A stretch of 64,000 nt of DNA, taken from positions 2,576,001 to 2,640,000 of the forward strand of contig JAEMBT020000009.1 in NCBI GenBank assembly GCA_018873245.2, read 5' to 3'. The notes beneath the pieces were generated by a model. That model ran no database searches. It had not been told where the DNA came from and saw only the letters and a list, made by a program, of their open reading frames with translations. How positions within the stretch are numbered: position 1 is the first letter of the stretch; each line of letters opens with the position of its first letter. The stretch comes from Archegozetes longisetosus. Lineage: Eukaryota; Arthropoda; Arachnida; Sarcoptiformes; Trhypochthoniidae. The translations under genes and the position numbers were made by a program. Shown in pieces: positions 35,969 through 47,881 of the stretch.

Positions 35969-37054
35969 TTACAATGGAGTCAAAACATTGTTGACTTGAC
36001 TCTGATTTTGATGAACCGCCTCTAAAGACGGTCCTACCGGTCCCTCTTCTCGTTGTGCAGGCTTACTAACAGTCCGATTGGGCCCGACTTGTGGCGGACC
36101 GAGTCCTGCTCTGAGGCCGTCGTCCGCAAGCGACGCTTCAGACGCCGCTACAGTGCTATTGTTTTGTCCCTCATTAGAGTCGGTGGCGGCGTTCGACGGC
36201 TTTTGCTGCCTGTCTTTGAGCCATTCCGGTTCTGTCATGTTCAGTTGCGGTAGAGTTGTTTGCGACTGAGTTACCGCTACAGTCGTCACCTCTATTGTCG
36301 ACTTATTGCTAAACGGCGAATCTGATGCCTTCATATTCTCAATCGATTCGACTCTCAGGGGTTCTGAATTCAATATGGACTGTGATGTGGGTTTAGGTGT
36401 GGGTTCTGATTGTGACACTGAAGCATATTGGGGTGGTTGTTGCTGTTGTTGCGGCTGTTGCTGTTGTTGTTGCTGTTGTTGCGGCTGTTGCTGTTGTTGT
36501 TGCTGTTGTTGCGGCTGTTGTTGTTGCGGCTGTTGTTGCTGTTGTTGTTGTGGTTGTTGCGGCTGTTGTTGTTGTTGCGGCTGTTGTTGTTGTTGCGGCT
36601 GTTGTTGTTGTTGCGGCTGTTGTTGTTGTTGTTGTTGCGGCTGTTGCTGTTGTTGTTGTTGTTGCGGCTGTTGTTGTTGCGGCTGCTGTTGTTGCGGCTG
36701 CTGTTGTTGTTGCGGCTGCTGTTGTGGTTGTTGCGGCTGCTGTTGTGGTTGTTGCGGCTGCTGTTGTGGTTGTTGCGGCTGCTGTTGTGGTTGTTGCGGC
36801 TGCTGTTGTGGTTGTTGCGGCTGCTGTTGCTGTTGTTGCGGCTGTTGTTGTAGTGGCTGATTATTGTTGTTGCTTGGTGATCCAAATAAATGTCCGAAAG
36901 CGTTGACATTTTCGATAACTGATGTTCCTAGATTCTTATTAAAAGAATTGGCATTGCCACCTTCGATGTACTGTGACGATCGCCATACGTTTACATTTTC
37001 ACTTAAATGTACAAAGTTGCATAAGAACAAGATTAAAGCCACTAAACAATTCAT
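35969..37054 (-). CDS. Secreted Gln/Pro-repeat protein (361 aa)
   Basis: Single-exon frame. Residues 1-20 (MNCLVALILFLCNFVHLSEN) are a signal peptide. Residues about 67-210 are almost only Gln and Pro, mostly PQQQ, PQQ and (Q)4-8, encoded by CAA/CAG with CCG for Pro. The C-terminal third has mixed composition (ASVSQSEPTPKPTSQSIL ... NVLTPL), with no Cys and several Asn-Xaa-Ser/Thr sites. Such PQ-repeat proteins occur as cuticle, silk or glue components, but no specific family can be claimed. Regular codon-level repetition suggests expansion by slippage. The function is unknown. The long Cys-, Val- and Leu-only frames on the opposite strand are shadows of the repeat. Confidence 0.75.
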   Translation of the reverse strand: MNCLVALILFLCNFVHLSENVNVWRSSQYIEGGNANSFNKNLGTSVIENVNAFGHLFGSPSNNNNQPLQQQPQQQQQQPQQPQQQPQQPQQQPQQPQQQPQQPQQQPQQPQQQPQQQQQPQQQQPQQQQPQQQQQQQQPQQQQQQQPQQQQQPQQQQQPQQQQQPQQPQQQQQQQPQQQQPQQQQQQQQQPQQQQQQQQQPQQQQQPPQYASVSQSEPTPKPTSQSILNSEPLRVESIENMKASDSPFSNKSTIEVTTVAVTQSQTTLPQLNMTEPEWLKDRQQKPSNAATDSNEGQNNSTVAASEASLADDGLRAGLGPPQVGPNRTVSKPAQREEGPVGPSLEAVHQNQSQVNNVLTPL

Positions 37055-39571
37055 TTCTCTTTGACTCTCTTGTCTTTGAATGCGATTCTCTTTAAATTGA
37101 ATACGTGTTCAAAAGTCTTTGAAACTAATTTTGGATTACGTTTCGTAATTGACGTCAAAATTACTGAACTAATCCTTATGTTTTACAGCTTTTGCTTGAA
37201 TTTAATACTTACCTACAATTTGAACCTCAATTAACAAAATAAATTGAAAGAAAACTTTATTAAACAATGAAAAGCTAAAGTTTTTAAAAAGTATTTTAAT
37301 GTTAAAAAGATATTATTTCGCTTTGAATTATGTTTTGAAATTGTTTTGTAAATCACTTCCAATGACTTTTCCTTACATTGTATTTACTATTTCTACTCAA
37401 TTTTCATACGAACATTTGATTAAAAAGTTTGTCTTAATTGCTATGAAAGTTTGTGTTCATTTATTTGGACTTAATTGAAACCAATAAAAATCTTTTCTAT
37501 TGCGAACAATTACTTCAAATGTGACTGCGAGCAGAAATGCAATTATTGCGTAATATTTTATAATTTGATTCTTTGCAGTCTTCGTATTCAACGAAAGACT
37601 GTTTGACTTTCACTACTCAGAAATTGAATTTATTTTTAAAGCACAAATACTGTTATTAGATTTGTGGAAAACTTATTGGATTTCAAAAACGTTATTAAAG
37701 GAACTCAATAAAGCTTTTAGTTTGAAATCTCAAATCAAGTTTAGCTTTAATCCGATTAGGTTATGTTTGTGTATTCGTTAGGGTTTTGTCTGAGTTTTTG
37801 GTAACTTCTCAACAGAGTGTCTGAACAAGTGATCTGCATGCTAACTAACACGCACTAACTTATGAACTGTACACTATTTCACTTATACTCAATGTGTCAC
37901 ATCTTTATATCGATTGCTTTATATAACGTATAAATAGCTCTCATTTAGTACTCTATCAAAGTTTGCTCTGAAAATGATCAAACTTCTTATACAAAATGGT
38001 TTGTTTGACTCAAACTTCTGAGTCGTTTCAACTCCGCTCTAGTCTAAGATAACGAACAATGTTTTCGTTCGTTGAAATCCTTTCGAGTGATCGTTGAAAT
38101 GCTTGACTTGAGATGAATTGTTTGGCTTATGACAAATCACTAGAATTGATATCTAAACGCAAACAGTGTTAACATATCTCTGAATTACTTCTGGACATTG
38201 AGTTGAACTGAACTGAACTGTATTTTCCAAAAAGACTTCTGTACTGAATATAAGATGAACTGAACTGTTGTTTTACTGAAACCAACACTTAATGAAGACT
38301 TTATTGAAGAATAAGTTTTTGACTCAATTTGTGGATTCATTCGATATTTGAGTTGATTTTCAACTGAAAAGAGTTTTATTTAATTGACTGACTTTTGTGA
38401 TTGAAATGAAAGAAAAGAGTTTTTCAATAATTGATTGGAATTATTATTACTTTTGAATTGGAATTAAGAGAGAAAAACAAAACTATTTATAACAGAATTA
38501 TTTGTTTCTCTTCTCTCGTTGAAAATTGTAAGTAATTATTCATTATTTTAATTATTGTTATATTAATGACTGTTTTGTGACTTTTTATGTGTTTTTAAAT
38601 GACTTTTGCTTTCATTCAAACAATTATTTAGTAGTTTTTGAAACGAACGCAAAACAGACTTAAATCTAAACTTCAATTATTTGACTTTTGACTCAGACTG
38701 TGATACGTATGAAATGAATTATTACTCGAAGTTATACTCGAAATAGACTTTCACTCAATAGATTAGTTTCATTGAATGAAATGTTTCATTAGATGACTGA
38801 TAAAACTGAAAACTATATTAAATGTTTGTTTGACTTAAAGTTGAGTTTAAAATATTAAATAAACTTTTGATAAACTTTTTAATAAACTTAATTCAATTTT
38901 TATTCAACTTAATTGAAACACTAAATCAAAAGGAGTAACTTTTCGATTTGAGATAAGACCTTTTTGCAGAACTCTATACATGTTTATAGTATTAATGAAA
39001 CAATTGTTTTGAAATTTGAGATAAAAGTGAAACTGTTTCGCAAAAGTGATATAAGAGAATACAAACGAATATCTAATGATATTTAAGTCAACTTTAAGTT
39101 GCAATTAGTTAATAGAAGAGATTTAAACCTTTTCTCATAGGAAAATCATATTTTTGTTCAACTGTTTTATTAAAACATTTTCAAAACAATAAATAAAATA
39201 ATTTTTTCTTTTTTTTCTTTAGATTTCAACAAAAAAATGTGTCAATTCATCGCTTTTTATAAATTTTATTTATATTTCAACAATTATTAAGTATTTAATT
39301 AAAAACGATTCAAATAAAGAAAACAATTTCATTACAATACTTTGATTAAGACTTTATTTTAATACACAATCCAATGAAAAACATTTATTCTAAGCAGAGG
39401 TAATAAATATTTTGGACTTCAGTTCAAAAGTGATCAAAAGATCTCAAAAGCAATACAAGAGATAACTAAAGCTTATATTGAAAACGAAAGTGTTTTCCTA
39501 TAGTTAGTCAAATAAATACAAATAAATAATAAATACGACTGAAAGTAAGGACCAGTCAAACCATTAGAAAC
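37055..39571. other. 2.5-kb intergenic region, nothing recognised
   Basis: AT-rich without supported genes. Dense short repeats such as TTGACT and TTTTGAAA give a low-complexity look. The promoter of the Gln/Pro-repeat gene should be at its left end. Confidence 0.45.
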
Positions 39572-39898
39572 TTATTTCCATTTTTGATCATAAGTTTGCG
39601 CCACAACTACTTCGGGTTCTGAATGAGAGCCATGTTCGGTAACTGACGGTTCGACGAGTTGGCCGTAGACCACTTCGACGGGAACCTTCTTCTTCTTGAA
39701 CTTATTCAACTTCTTCTCGAAAAATCCTGAAATTTTGTTCTTAAACTTTTTAAATAACCCGTTCTCTCCAAAAGTTCGTCTCTCAATCTGTCTCTCATTT
39801 CCAGAGTTTACGTACTTTTCATTATCTGAATCACAATTTACTGAATCCAAAATTAAAGTTAAAAGTATTGAAAAACAGATCAAAAATTTGAGTTTCAT
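39572..39898 (-). CDS. Small secreted basic protein (108 aa)
   Basis: MKLKFLICFSILLTLILDSVNC is a clear signal peptide. The mature part has a strongly basic, amphipathic middle (LFKKFKNKISGFFEKKLNKFKKKK) and a Val/Glu-rich tail (EVVYGQLVEPSVTEHG). The only Cys is at the signal end. No family is recognised. The basic helix resembles membrane-active or antimicrobial peptides in composition, but this is only an impression. Single exon, good ATG, no nearby partner gene. Confidence 0.6.
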   Translation of the reverse strand: MKLKFLICFSILLTLILDSVNCDSDNEKYVNSGNERQIERRTFGENGLFKKFKNKISGFFEKKLNKFKKKKVPVEVVYGQLVEPSVTEHGSHSEPEVVVAQTYDQKWK

Positions 39899-41140
39899 TT
39901 TAGAGAAAATTTTTGTTGAGAGAGAAAGTGATGAAAATGTATAAAAAACTTTTTCAGGGGGTTTATAAAATGAATGAAAAGTTTTGGTCTTATTCCGCGC
40001 TCAATTTGTTGTCATCTGAAGCGTAAAAATATTTTCGTCTCTTCTTAAGTGAACTTTTAATGAAAAGCGCAAAAGTTCTCAATTTTCTGCTCTTATAATT
40101 CAATGATATGGTTATTATTCGCGCCTTTTCTATTGATAAATGACTTCCGCCTAAAAGTTCACCAAAATTGAGATAAACTTTAGATAAAATAATAATAAAT
40201 TTCAAGTTTGTTCTCGATTTTATAAAACATGGTCAAAAAGTCAACAGAAGTTTCTTCAAATTGTTATTTAAGCGCGTTACTGTTTTAAACTAGTTATCAA
40301 GCTAATTAGACATTTCATCGTTTGTTTAATAAAAAGCAACTGTTTCTAGACTAAAGTCAGGTTTTGGATGCGAGAGTCGTATCGCATTGATTTCAATAAG
40401 CAATTAAAGACAGTTTTTAGGAACACACGTATGCTTTCATTAACTTTCTAGATCATGTTTAAGATCTTTCTGAATGAAAGGACTCTAAATAACATATCTA
40501 TCCTGTGCAGGATTCAGAACAAGTTCCCATTCCTTCCATAGAACTCATATCATTCAGATTTTATTTACGACAAACTTCTGAATAATGTTTTGTTTATTTC
40601 GAGCCTTTCAACAAAATAAGATTTTAAAAATATATTCAGTTTATTTTCAAATAATTACTCTGCTGATCTGATTTTCACAATAAACAGACTCATAAATCAT
40701 AACTTATAAGCAACTCGTTGTAATGAATGATCGAATAGATTAATGATAGTTATAATAAATATCCATTTCTCATGAATTGTCAAGTAAAATAAATATAATT
40801 TATTTAAGGTAGCTTTAATTCCTTCGAGATTATACGAAATTATAGACATTTTCATTAATTTCATTTGAATTCTTGAGTTTTATTGAAATATCGATCGAAA
40901 GTAAACATAAATTAAAGAACTCGATCTTTGGCTGAAATCAAGTCATTTAAAGCCTAAAATCGATTATTTATGAAAAGTGGGCACGCGATTCCACTAAACT
41001 TCAATAATTTCCTTATTATTACGTCTCTAATCACGAAATCATTGCCGATAGAAATAGGGAGACATTAAAAGTCGTCCATTTATTATTTGAATATATTTCA
41101 AGTTCAATATCAGGGTTTCTCTTGTGAGTTAAGCCTAAAA
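39899..41140. other. Intergenic, nothing recognised
   Basis: AT-rich. A minus-strand frame at 39990-40205 has no recognisable content. It must hold the promoter of the CD36-type gene at its right end. Confidence 0.45.
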
Positions 41141-43708
41141 ATGAGACTTTGGTTCAAAAATTTGAGAAATTTGGTCAAAGGAAACCGAAAGGAATCCAGT
41201 TTAGTTCTCGGTCTTGTTATATTAGTTTTCGGTTTGTTTTTGTATTTAATATTTCCTTTGATTCTCGGATTTGGAATTAATATGAATTACAAGATAAGAT
41301 CCGGAAATTTCATGTTTGATAATTGGTAACCGTTACTTTTCAACTTTAGCATGCTAATTCTATCACAACTGTTAATCTGTTCAATAGGAGAGAGACTCCG
41401 ATAGCGATCGACACTAAAGTCTACTTATTTCACCTAATTAATCCGAATGAATTCATGAATGGCGCCATTCCAAGAATCAGAGAAGTCGGTCCCTATGTCT
41501 ACAAGTATGACAACAATGTATAAACAATGGTTTGTATGTGATTATCTCACTTAATATCTATTGATAGGCAATATCGTGTTCGGGATGTCATCGAGTGGTA
41601 ATTCAGTTAATAATTATATATTAATAATAAATGAAAGACGAAAACATTTCTTAACAGGTCCGAAGACAAGCAAACAGTGAAATATTGGGAAACTCTTCGC
41701 TTTGAATTTGATCCGAGTCAGAGTCACGGAACTCTGGACGACAAAATCACTTTAATCAACATTCCTCTTCTGATGGTTTTCTCCATCGTAAATCTGGCTC
41801 TCGAGAGATTCCCTTTAAATTCAGTCATTTCTCCGGTCGTTCATAATGTTGCGAATATTCTGTTAAATACATATTCGGAGACATTTGTTGAAACGCGAAC
41901 TGTAGGGGAAATAATAAATGGCAGAAGAATAAGGCTGTTGGACACGATAGACATTGTGGCAAAACCTCTGAGAACGTTAGGCCTTCCGATCCCCGAATAC
42001 GGAATTTCTGCGTATAAATTGCAGAATAATTCGTATGGATTTCTAGCGATAAGAAATAACAGTAGATTTGGTCCCTTTGAGGTCTACACAGGAATGGGAG
42101 ACAGTCAAGAGAAGTTCATGAAGTATTCGACTTATCTCGACAAAAAGTATGAATATTTTTGTTTTAGAACTTTTCCGGTTTGTTTCACTGTATGTTCTGT
42201 TCTATTCTGGAAATCAACTTTTATCATGAAAAATTCATAACATTCTAGTTATAGAGATTGAGATAATATGTAAAATTTCTTTGTTTACAAAGACGTTTAG
42301 GCGTTTATCGCGACTTTAGTTGTGATGCGTTGAACGGAACCGATGGCACAATGTTTGGTCCGTTTATAGACACAACTAAACCAATTTATATATTCAATCA
42401 GCACGCATGCCGTTCCTTAAAACTGAACTATGCCGGGTAATGGAACTATCAAGTTCAATTATATATGAATTCAATCTTTTAACAGCATTTTAATTAATAG
42501 TAAAACTTCAGTCAATGGCGTTTCGACCATTAGATATAATTTCGACGAAAATCTCTTCTCTGGTCCAAAAACTAATGCTCAAAACTGGTGTTTTTGCCCA
42601 GAATCAGTTCGAAACCTTGACAAATGCGAAGGGATTCTGGACCTAAGTCAATGTTTAAGTGGAATCCCTTTCGCTCTGACTTTTCCCCATTTCCTGAATT
42701 CCCCGAAATTCCTCTCAAATAACGTGATTGGTCTGGATCCCGATCGAGAGAAACACCTGGGCTTCTTTGATTTGGAACCGACTCTCGGAATAACAATGAA
42801 AGGCAGCGGTCGGTTCCAAATAAACCTGAAGTTGAAACCTTTTACCTTTGTCCCGGGTTTAAATGACTTCAGACCAACTCTTTTGCCATATCTTTGGATC
42901 GATGAGGTATTCGATGATATAAGATTACAGATTAGATAAAGGATAAGATAATGGATGATTGTCTGTGAATAGGGTGCAGAAGTGAATGGATTTTTAGGGT
43001 ATTTGCTGAAAGCCGGTTCTTATGCTATAAATGGAGCCAATTATACCTTCATTGCAACCATTTTTATTGGTTTATTCGTTATTATTTTGTCAGCTTTTCT
43101 CCAAATCAAAAAGAGATTAGACGTATGTTTGGATTGATAACTGAATGAAAATATTTTTATAGTAATGACTCTTTCACTAAAGGATAACAATAATAATGAA
43201 GTGTTGTCGAAACCGATGACAGGATTACTTAACAATAATTACGCGCGAAATTTGTCGCAATTGAACGCCAATAATTTAGAATCTGATCATTGGAAAAGCT
43301 CTCAAAGAAGACCTGAAAATGGCTTATCAGAAGATATATCAGGACGAGAACCGCCTGAAGAACAGGTAGAAATAACAATAACTCAACCATTTAATAATTT
43401 ACTGAAAGAATTACACAAAGACTTATTGAATAAACACAAGCGAATGAATGAAATGTTAGATAATGATAATAAAAGGTACCAAAACTTAGAAGTAGAACTC
43501 AACTAATAATCAATAGAACTTTTTATTCAATTTCAGGTCTTATCCCACGCGCGAAGACAACAATGAGAATAAGAGAAAGATCTTATTTTTGAGTTCAGCG
43601 CATTCTTCGCATTCTAACGAAAGCGTGAGTTTACCACCGGTTGATGATAATCAGACCACAATCAACATCATACAATCGAAACCTATTCGAGTGACTAGTA
43701 ATAATTGA
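41141..43708 (+). CDS. CD36/SCARB-family scavenger receptor
   Basis: Exons 41141-41325, 41388-41504, a 30-nt micro-exon 41568-41597, 41658-42146, 42293-42436, 42486-42906, 42973-43122, then 43163-43475 and 43537-43708. The N-terminal membrane helix is at residues 20-45. Ectodomain motifs are NPNEFMNGAIPRIREVGPYVYK, YRDFSCDALNGTDGTMFGPF and WCFCPES...KC with C...GIPFALTFPHFLNS, the family's disulphide region. A second helix follows (FIATIFIGLFVIILSAFL). Proteins of this type bind lipoproteins, lipids or apoptotic cells. The tail is unclear. A donor at 43122 puts TAA straight after KKRLD (512 aa). A weak donor at 43126 (T|GTTTGG) instead reads on in frame into a Ser/Asn-rich 162-residue cytosolic tail, whose own intron (43476-43536) is real by phase. 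Confidence 0.88.
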
Positions 43709-43764
43709 ATATTTGTTATTATTTAAGACTTTTCGTGATTTATTCACTTGAATTAACTGAAATC

Positions 43765-44017
43765 GGGGCTTCTTCTAATATGCGATCTACTAAGAGTTTT
43801 TAACACTAATGATCTACAACTTTTACACTAATCTACTGATTTACTTTACTATTTTACGCGATATTGAATCTATTTTATGCAAAAGTGACTAAATTATCAC
43901 CTTTATCTCTTTCTAAATGGTAGATCAACGAAATATTTGTAGACCGCATATTGAAATGTTAACACTATTTGGTAGATCAGTAGATCGGCAGTAGATCGCA
44001 TATTGGAAGGAAGCCTC
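43765..44017. mobile_element. Short MITE with GATCTAC repeats
   Basis: The left end GGGGCTTCTTCTAATATGCG and the right end (complement of CGCATATTGGAAGGAAGCC) form about 27-bp inverted ends. GTAGATC or its complement recurs seven times inside. No coding potential. Confidence 0.55.
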
Positions 44018-44121
44018 AAATTCTAATAGTATTGAACTAATGTAAAGCTGTATAAACTTTTGAAAACTTTTCTCACTCTGAGTGCCATCTATTTCACAAT
44101 TAAAGGATTGAATTGAAAATA

Positions 44122-44638
44122 TTACTCGTCAAAGAAGTTAGAGGTCTTATAATGAAACTTAGGTTTTATACTGTGATTGATTGAATTGTTGTTAAATTAT
44201 GAAAATTTTTGGTAAAAATAATTTAAAATATTGCGTCTCAACTGAAAAGAGTCGTAATTAAAAAATATATAATGATTTGGTATTTTTATTATCAAAGATG
44301 AGGAAACGGGACGTAATTGATAATATTACGATAATATCATTAAACATAGATTTATAATATTATCAATTACGTCCCGTTTCCTCATCTTTGATAATAAAAA
44401 TACCAAATCATTATATATTTTTTAATTACTACTCTTTTCAGTTGAGACGCAATAATTTTAAATTATTTTACAAAATTTTCATAATTTAACAACAATTCAA
44501 TCAATTTTATCACAGTATAAAGTTATGTAATTAATTAAGTGTTATGTTAAAGTGCTTTTGATTGGTTAAAAGAAGTTTCATTATTTTTAAGACCTCTAAC
44601 TCTAGAGGTGTTTGTGCATCTTCTTTTTGGACGAGTAA
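44122..44638. mobile_element. Foldback (palindromic) transposon with TA duplication
   Basis: The ends TTACTCGTC and GACGAGTAA are flanked by TA (44120-44121, 44639-44640). Arms of about 200 bp are near-perfect around the centre at 44340-44355. The right arm has an extra 50-bp segment. The paralogous site near 61412 reads GAAAATAAGAATT with a single TA and no insert, which proves insertion and fixes both ends. Confidence 0.85.
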
Positions 44639-44690
44639 TAAGAGTTACATTAGGTCACGTGTACTTTAACTTGATGCAAGCATTACATCA

Positions 44691-45222
44691 GTCGATCTCC
44701 AGAGAAAAAGCATATGATTTAAATGACGAGAACTGTAAAGCATTAACTCCATAGTTCATAGAAACTACTGCTTTGCTTACAATCAAAACAAGTAAATAGT
44801 TTTCTATAATAATTATCTTCAGTTAATTATTAATTAATTTTTAAAAATGAATACAAGTTTTATAAATAATTTAAACAAATTGTCTAACAGTAAGCCGAAT
44901 TATGATTTGGGCGTAAAAACTAATTAAAATGACATGAAAACTTGTATAAATTCGACAGTAATGTCAAAGATGATTTCTATTTCTAATGAAAGATTCAATC
45001 ATATCATTTGTCTACTCGAGTACCTAAACCAGAAAATCAAAATTTTTATTTCCAATATTTTCCAAAATTTCAAGTTTTTCATTAAACATTTTTAAATAAT
45101 TTATTTGCATTTACTTAAAAAATCAATAAATATGCAGTATTTTTTATTTAATTTTTTGTTATTTTACTTTTTATTGTATTGAAATATCCTATAAATCATA
45201 AGCTTTGCCTCTGGAAATCAAC
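44691..45222. mobile_element. MITE with ~25-bp inverted ends, absent from paralogous site
   Basis: The left end GTCGATCTCCAGAGAAAAAGC and the right end (complement of GTTGATTTCCAGAGGCAAAGC) pair as TIRs. The 61.46-kb copy lacks the segment. The target duplication is not resolved. Confidence 0.65.
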
Positions 45223-46333
45223 ACAAAATCAAAGTATTATTTTGTGTTAACTATTGATGAGTGATAATCGTATTGTTATCTTTCGAGAGCTTATTCTCGA
45301 TTTATTCTCAGTTTTTAACATATTTACAGTTTATTACAGTTTAAGTGCTCAGTATTAAAGTTCAATTATTTCTATATAAACTTTAACTTATATTAAGACC
45401 TTATTCACATCAATGTATGAGATATAGAAAAATAAAATATATTAATAAAATATAATTAAATGACTTTATTGGAAGAAAATCTAAGTAATAGTAATACCAT
45501 TAAAATCGACTCAAGTGTTCTCAAGTTCTTGATTGGAATCGTTGACCTGATAGTGGGTGTCCACAGGTATAAAATGTAAACGCGATTAAACAAAAATGAT
45601 ATTAAGTAATAATGCCAATCTGTGGCTACCGCTATATAATAAATAATTCGAATACCAATTTTTAGAGTTAATTAAATATTGATTTGTAAAAATTGAACAT
45701 TCATGAATATACATTACAAAATTAGACGAGAAGTCAATGTTTTCCCCAAATAAATGCATATTTTTCAATAACTGATCAGATTTTTTCATATGTTCGGTGT
45801 CTATGTGTACAGCAATAGCTTTTTTGAGGTCCAATATCTTTCATACTATTATATTCGCGACTCACACACGAAAGTTATATGAAATAGCAATTAATCATTT
45901 AGTGGTTTCAAGCATTTGTCACATAATTGATTCGAATTATTGCCGACACTTTGTCAGCAATGACAATTAATAAACAATTGATGATAAACTAAAGCAGAAT
46001 TACACATTCAAATATATATTAATATCCAAAAAGAAACCAATTCAAACTCGATTCTATATGCTAACAGGATATGCATTACTTATCTCAACCTGAAAACTGA
46101 GTTATACGGAGTAGACCTAGTTTCCCTAGTTTTGTGCCATCAGATTGTTTTCAGATCATTAGTTTTGTTTCAATAATTAAATACGAAATTATATTTCGGT
46201 CAAATACCCATATGAGTTGTTCTACTTCATTTTCTCAAACATTGATATTTTGAATGAGCATCAAATATTATGTAATTCGATAAAGAGAGTGATATAAAAG
46301 TTGTGCACAATAAATAATTACTTGCATGATTAA
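45223..46333. other. Duplicated 5' flank of the ornithine carrier gene plus spacer
   Basis: 45225-45460 is nearly identical to 61470-61709, the promoter and 5' UTR of the carrier gene; for example the run through GAGTGATAATCGTATTGTTA. The remainder after the relic exon is AT-rich with no gene. Confidence 0.6.
45461..45575 (+). pseudogene. Relic first exon of the ornithine carrier gene
   Basis: Reads MTLLEENLSNSNTIKIDSSVLKFLIGIVDLIVGVHR against [36 protein letters not shown] of the intact gene at 61710. The glycines at the splice junction are changed, and no other carrier exon follows, so it cannot make a carrier. It marks the boundary of the duplicated unit. Confidence 0.8.
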
Positions 46334-46381
46334 TTAATCATACATAAAATAAGTTTATGGCAGTTTTCTAAAAGTATATTT

Positions 46382-46612
46382 CTCATTATCATTATTTATA
46401 GACTTTACGACCAATTTTCACTCAATATTAACTACAAGAGTGACGTCTTATATTTAATTAATAATAGTCCACCTTTAATTATCCATTCACATGCATATCT
46501 TAAGCACAGCCCAGTATTTCGATACAATAGAAATGTTGAGTTAAATCTGAGTATAACCATTCATAAGTCTACAAAGCGGAATCCCTATGTGACATTGGCC
46601 CCAGCCCCGTAG
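46382..46612 (+). CDS. Conserved small open frame a (paired with receptor copy 1)
   Basis: The frame ...IIYRLYDQFSLNINYKSDVLYL to VTLAPAP-stop (about 73 residues) is matched by 49992-50240 in the other copy, with roughly 47 of 73 residues identical by eye and the frame kept through several third-base changes. It is preceded by a hydrophobic run (SIFLIIIIYRL) open back to 46334. An ATAG acceptor at 46400 could alternatively start a last exon. I recognise no family. It lies about 1.27 kb upstream of receptor copy 1. It could be the last exon of a small secreted or membrane protein whose first exon I did not find. Confidence 0.4.
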   Translation, partial: LIIIIYRLYDQFSLNINYKSDVLYLINNSPPLIIHSHAYLKHSPVFRYNRNVELNLSITIHKSTKRNPYVTLAPAP

Positions 46613-47881
46613 TTATGTATAAGCTAATTTTCTTCTGAATAATAAAATGAATCTACATTTTAAAACTCAGATTATTATGAATATCACTTAATTGAATCTG
46701 ATCAGAATTGAAATGCTTTGTATATTAATCTTGACATCAAAGCATATAATGTGTCAATTGAATCTTCAAGAATTCATTGCATAAGAATCATTAATATTTT
46801 TTAAACAGAAACCTTATGTTGACACAAGGTTTTGAGAAAAAAATTAATCTTGAAGATATTTCCAACTTTCATCCACATAGAAACATTCCAAAAGTTTTGA
46901 TATACTTTCGTCTTTTTAACTATGGGACTCCAAAAGACCTAACATGATGTTTGAGACAAAATGATCACAAGTGTGTGAAACTTATTCTCCAACTTTTGAC
47001 TTGAGTCTCCTGAGGCGCCATATTTAGGAGAACTTTTGAAAATTTATTTTCATTACAAAGCACTGTACAATAGAATTACAAAATGTTTTTTTAAATTTTT
47101 AACCTTTGAAAATTTTTAGAATCGTTGAGAGATCAGAGGTAAAGGTCATAGGAGGAATCATATGTTATTTTCAGCTTGTTAATCAATATAGGAAATTTCA
47201 AATGAATCCATATTTTAGAGCTAAGTTCTGTGGGCCTCGGAACTCACCTTTACATTAATATTATATACTTTAAATATGATTTATGCGGAATAATCCATTT
47301 TAAGGTTCAATCTATGCTTTGAGCCAATGAAAATAAGCACAGTTAAAAAAATTTTTATTTTATCGTCCTTCTGAATAATTATAAGAAAAATCTATAAATA
47401 TAAATGATAAAAGCAAAGTTAGAAATAAAACAATTAATTAAAACGGTTATCAAGCACCTTATGAACAAGACCAACGAGAAGCTATGAGATCGTTGAAGTC
47501 GGTTTCTGATTTTAATTTCGCTTAAAGTTATCTGAAAGAAGAGTAGACCAATTATTAGTCAACTATGTTTACGATAGCACTTTAAATATGGCTAACTGAT
47601 TCTTTTTAAAGAGCAAGAAGTTTTGCGACTATTCTGTCACGTCAAAACTATATGTGTAATTTGGTATGTATCATTTTATTAGAGCTCATTAACTGAGTTT
47701 AAATTTCTCAATGGAATATAAAAGTTGAGCTAAAGAATCACTAAAACAATAATGACATCCTAGTTATTTGGCCATAATTTAGATTAAATTAATAATAATT
47801 AAAATAAAAATTTAGATAATTAAGAATAGTTAGTTTGAACAATCTAGAAGTTTTGCATTTCATTTCATTTCATTAACAGAA

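Noticed and set aside
36306..36860. Long Cys-rich, Val-rich and Leu-rich open frames on the plus strand and an Asn/Ser-rich frame on the minus strand
   Set aside because: All are shadows of the CAA/CAG/CCG repeat of the Gln/Pro protein. Only the 35969-37054 frame has a signal peptide and non-repeat flanks.
38904..39104. Minus-strand 66-aa frame
   Set aside because: It lies in AT-rich DNA without any motif, signal peptide or splice context.
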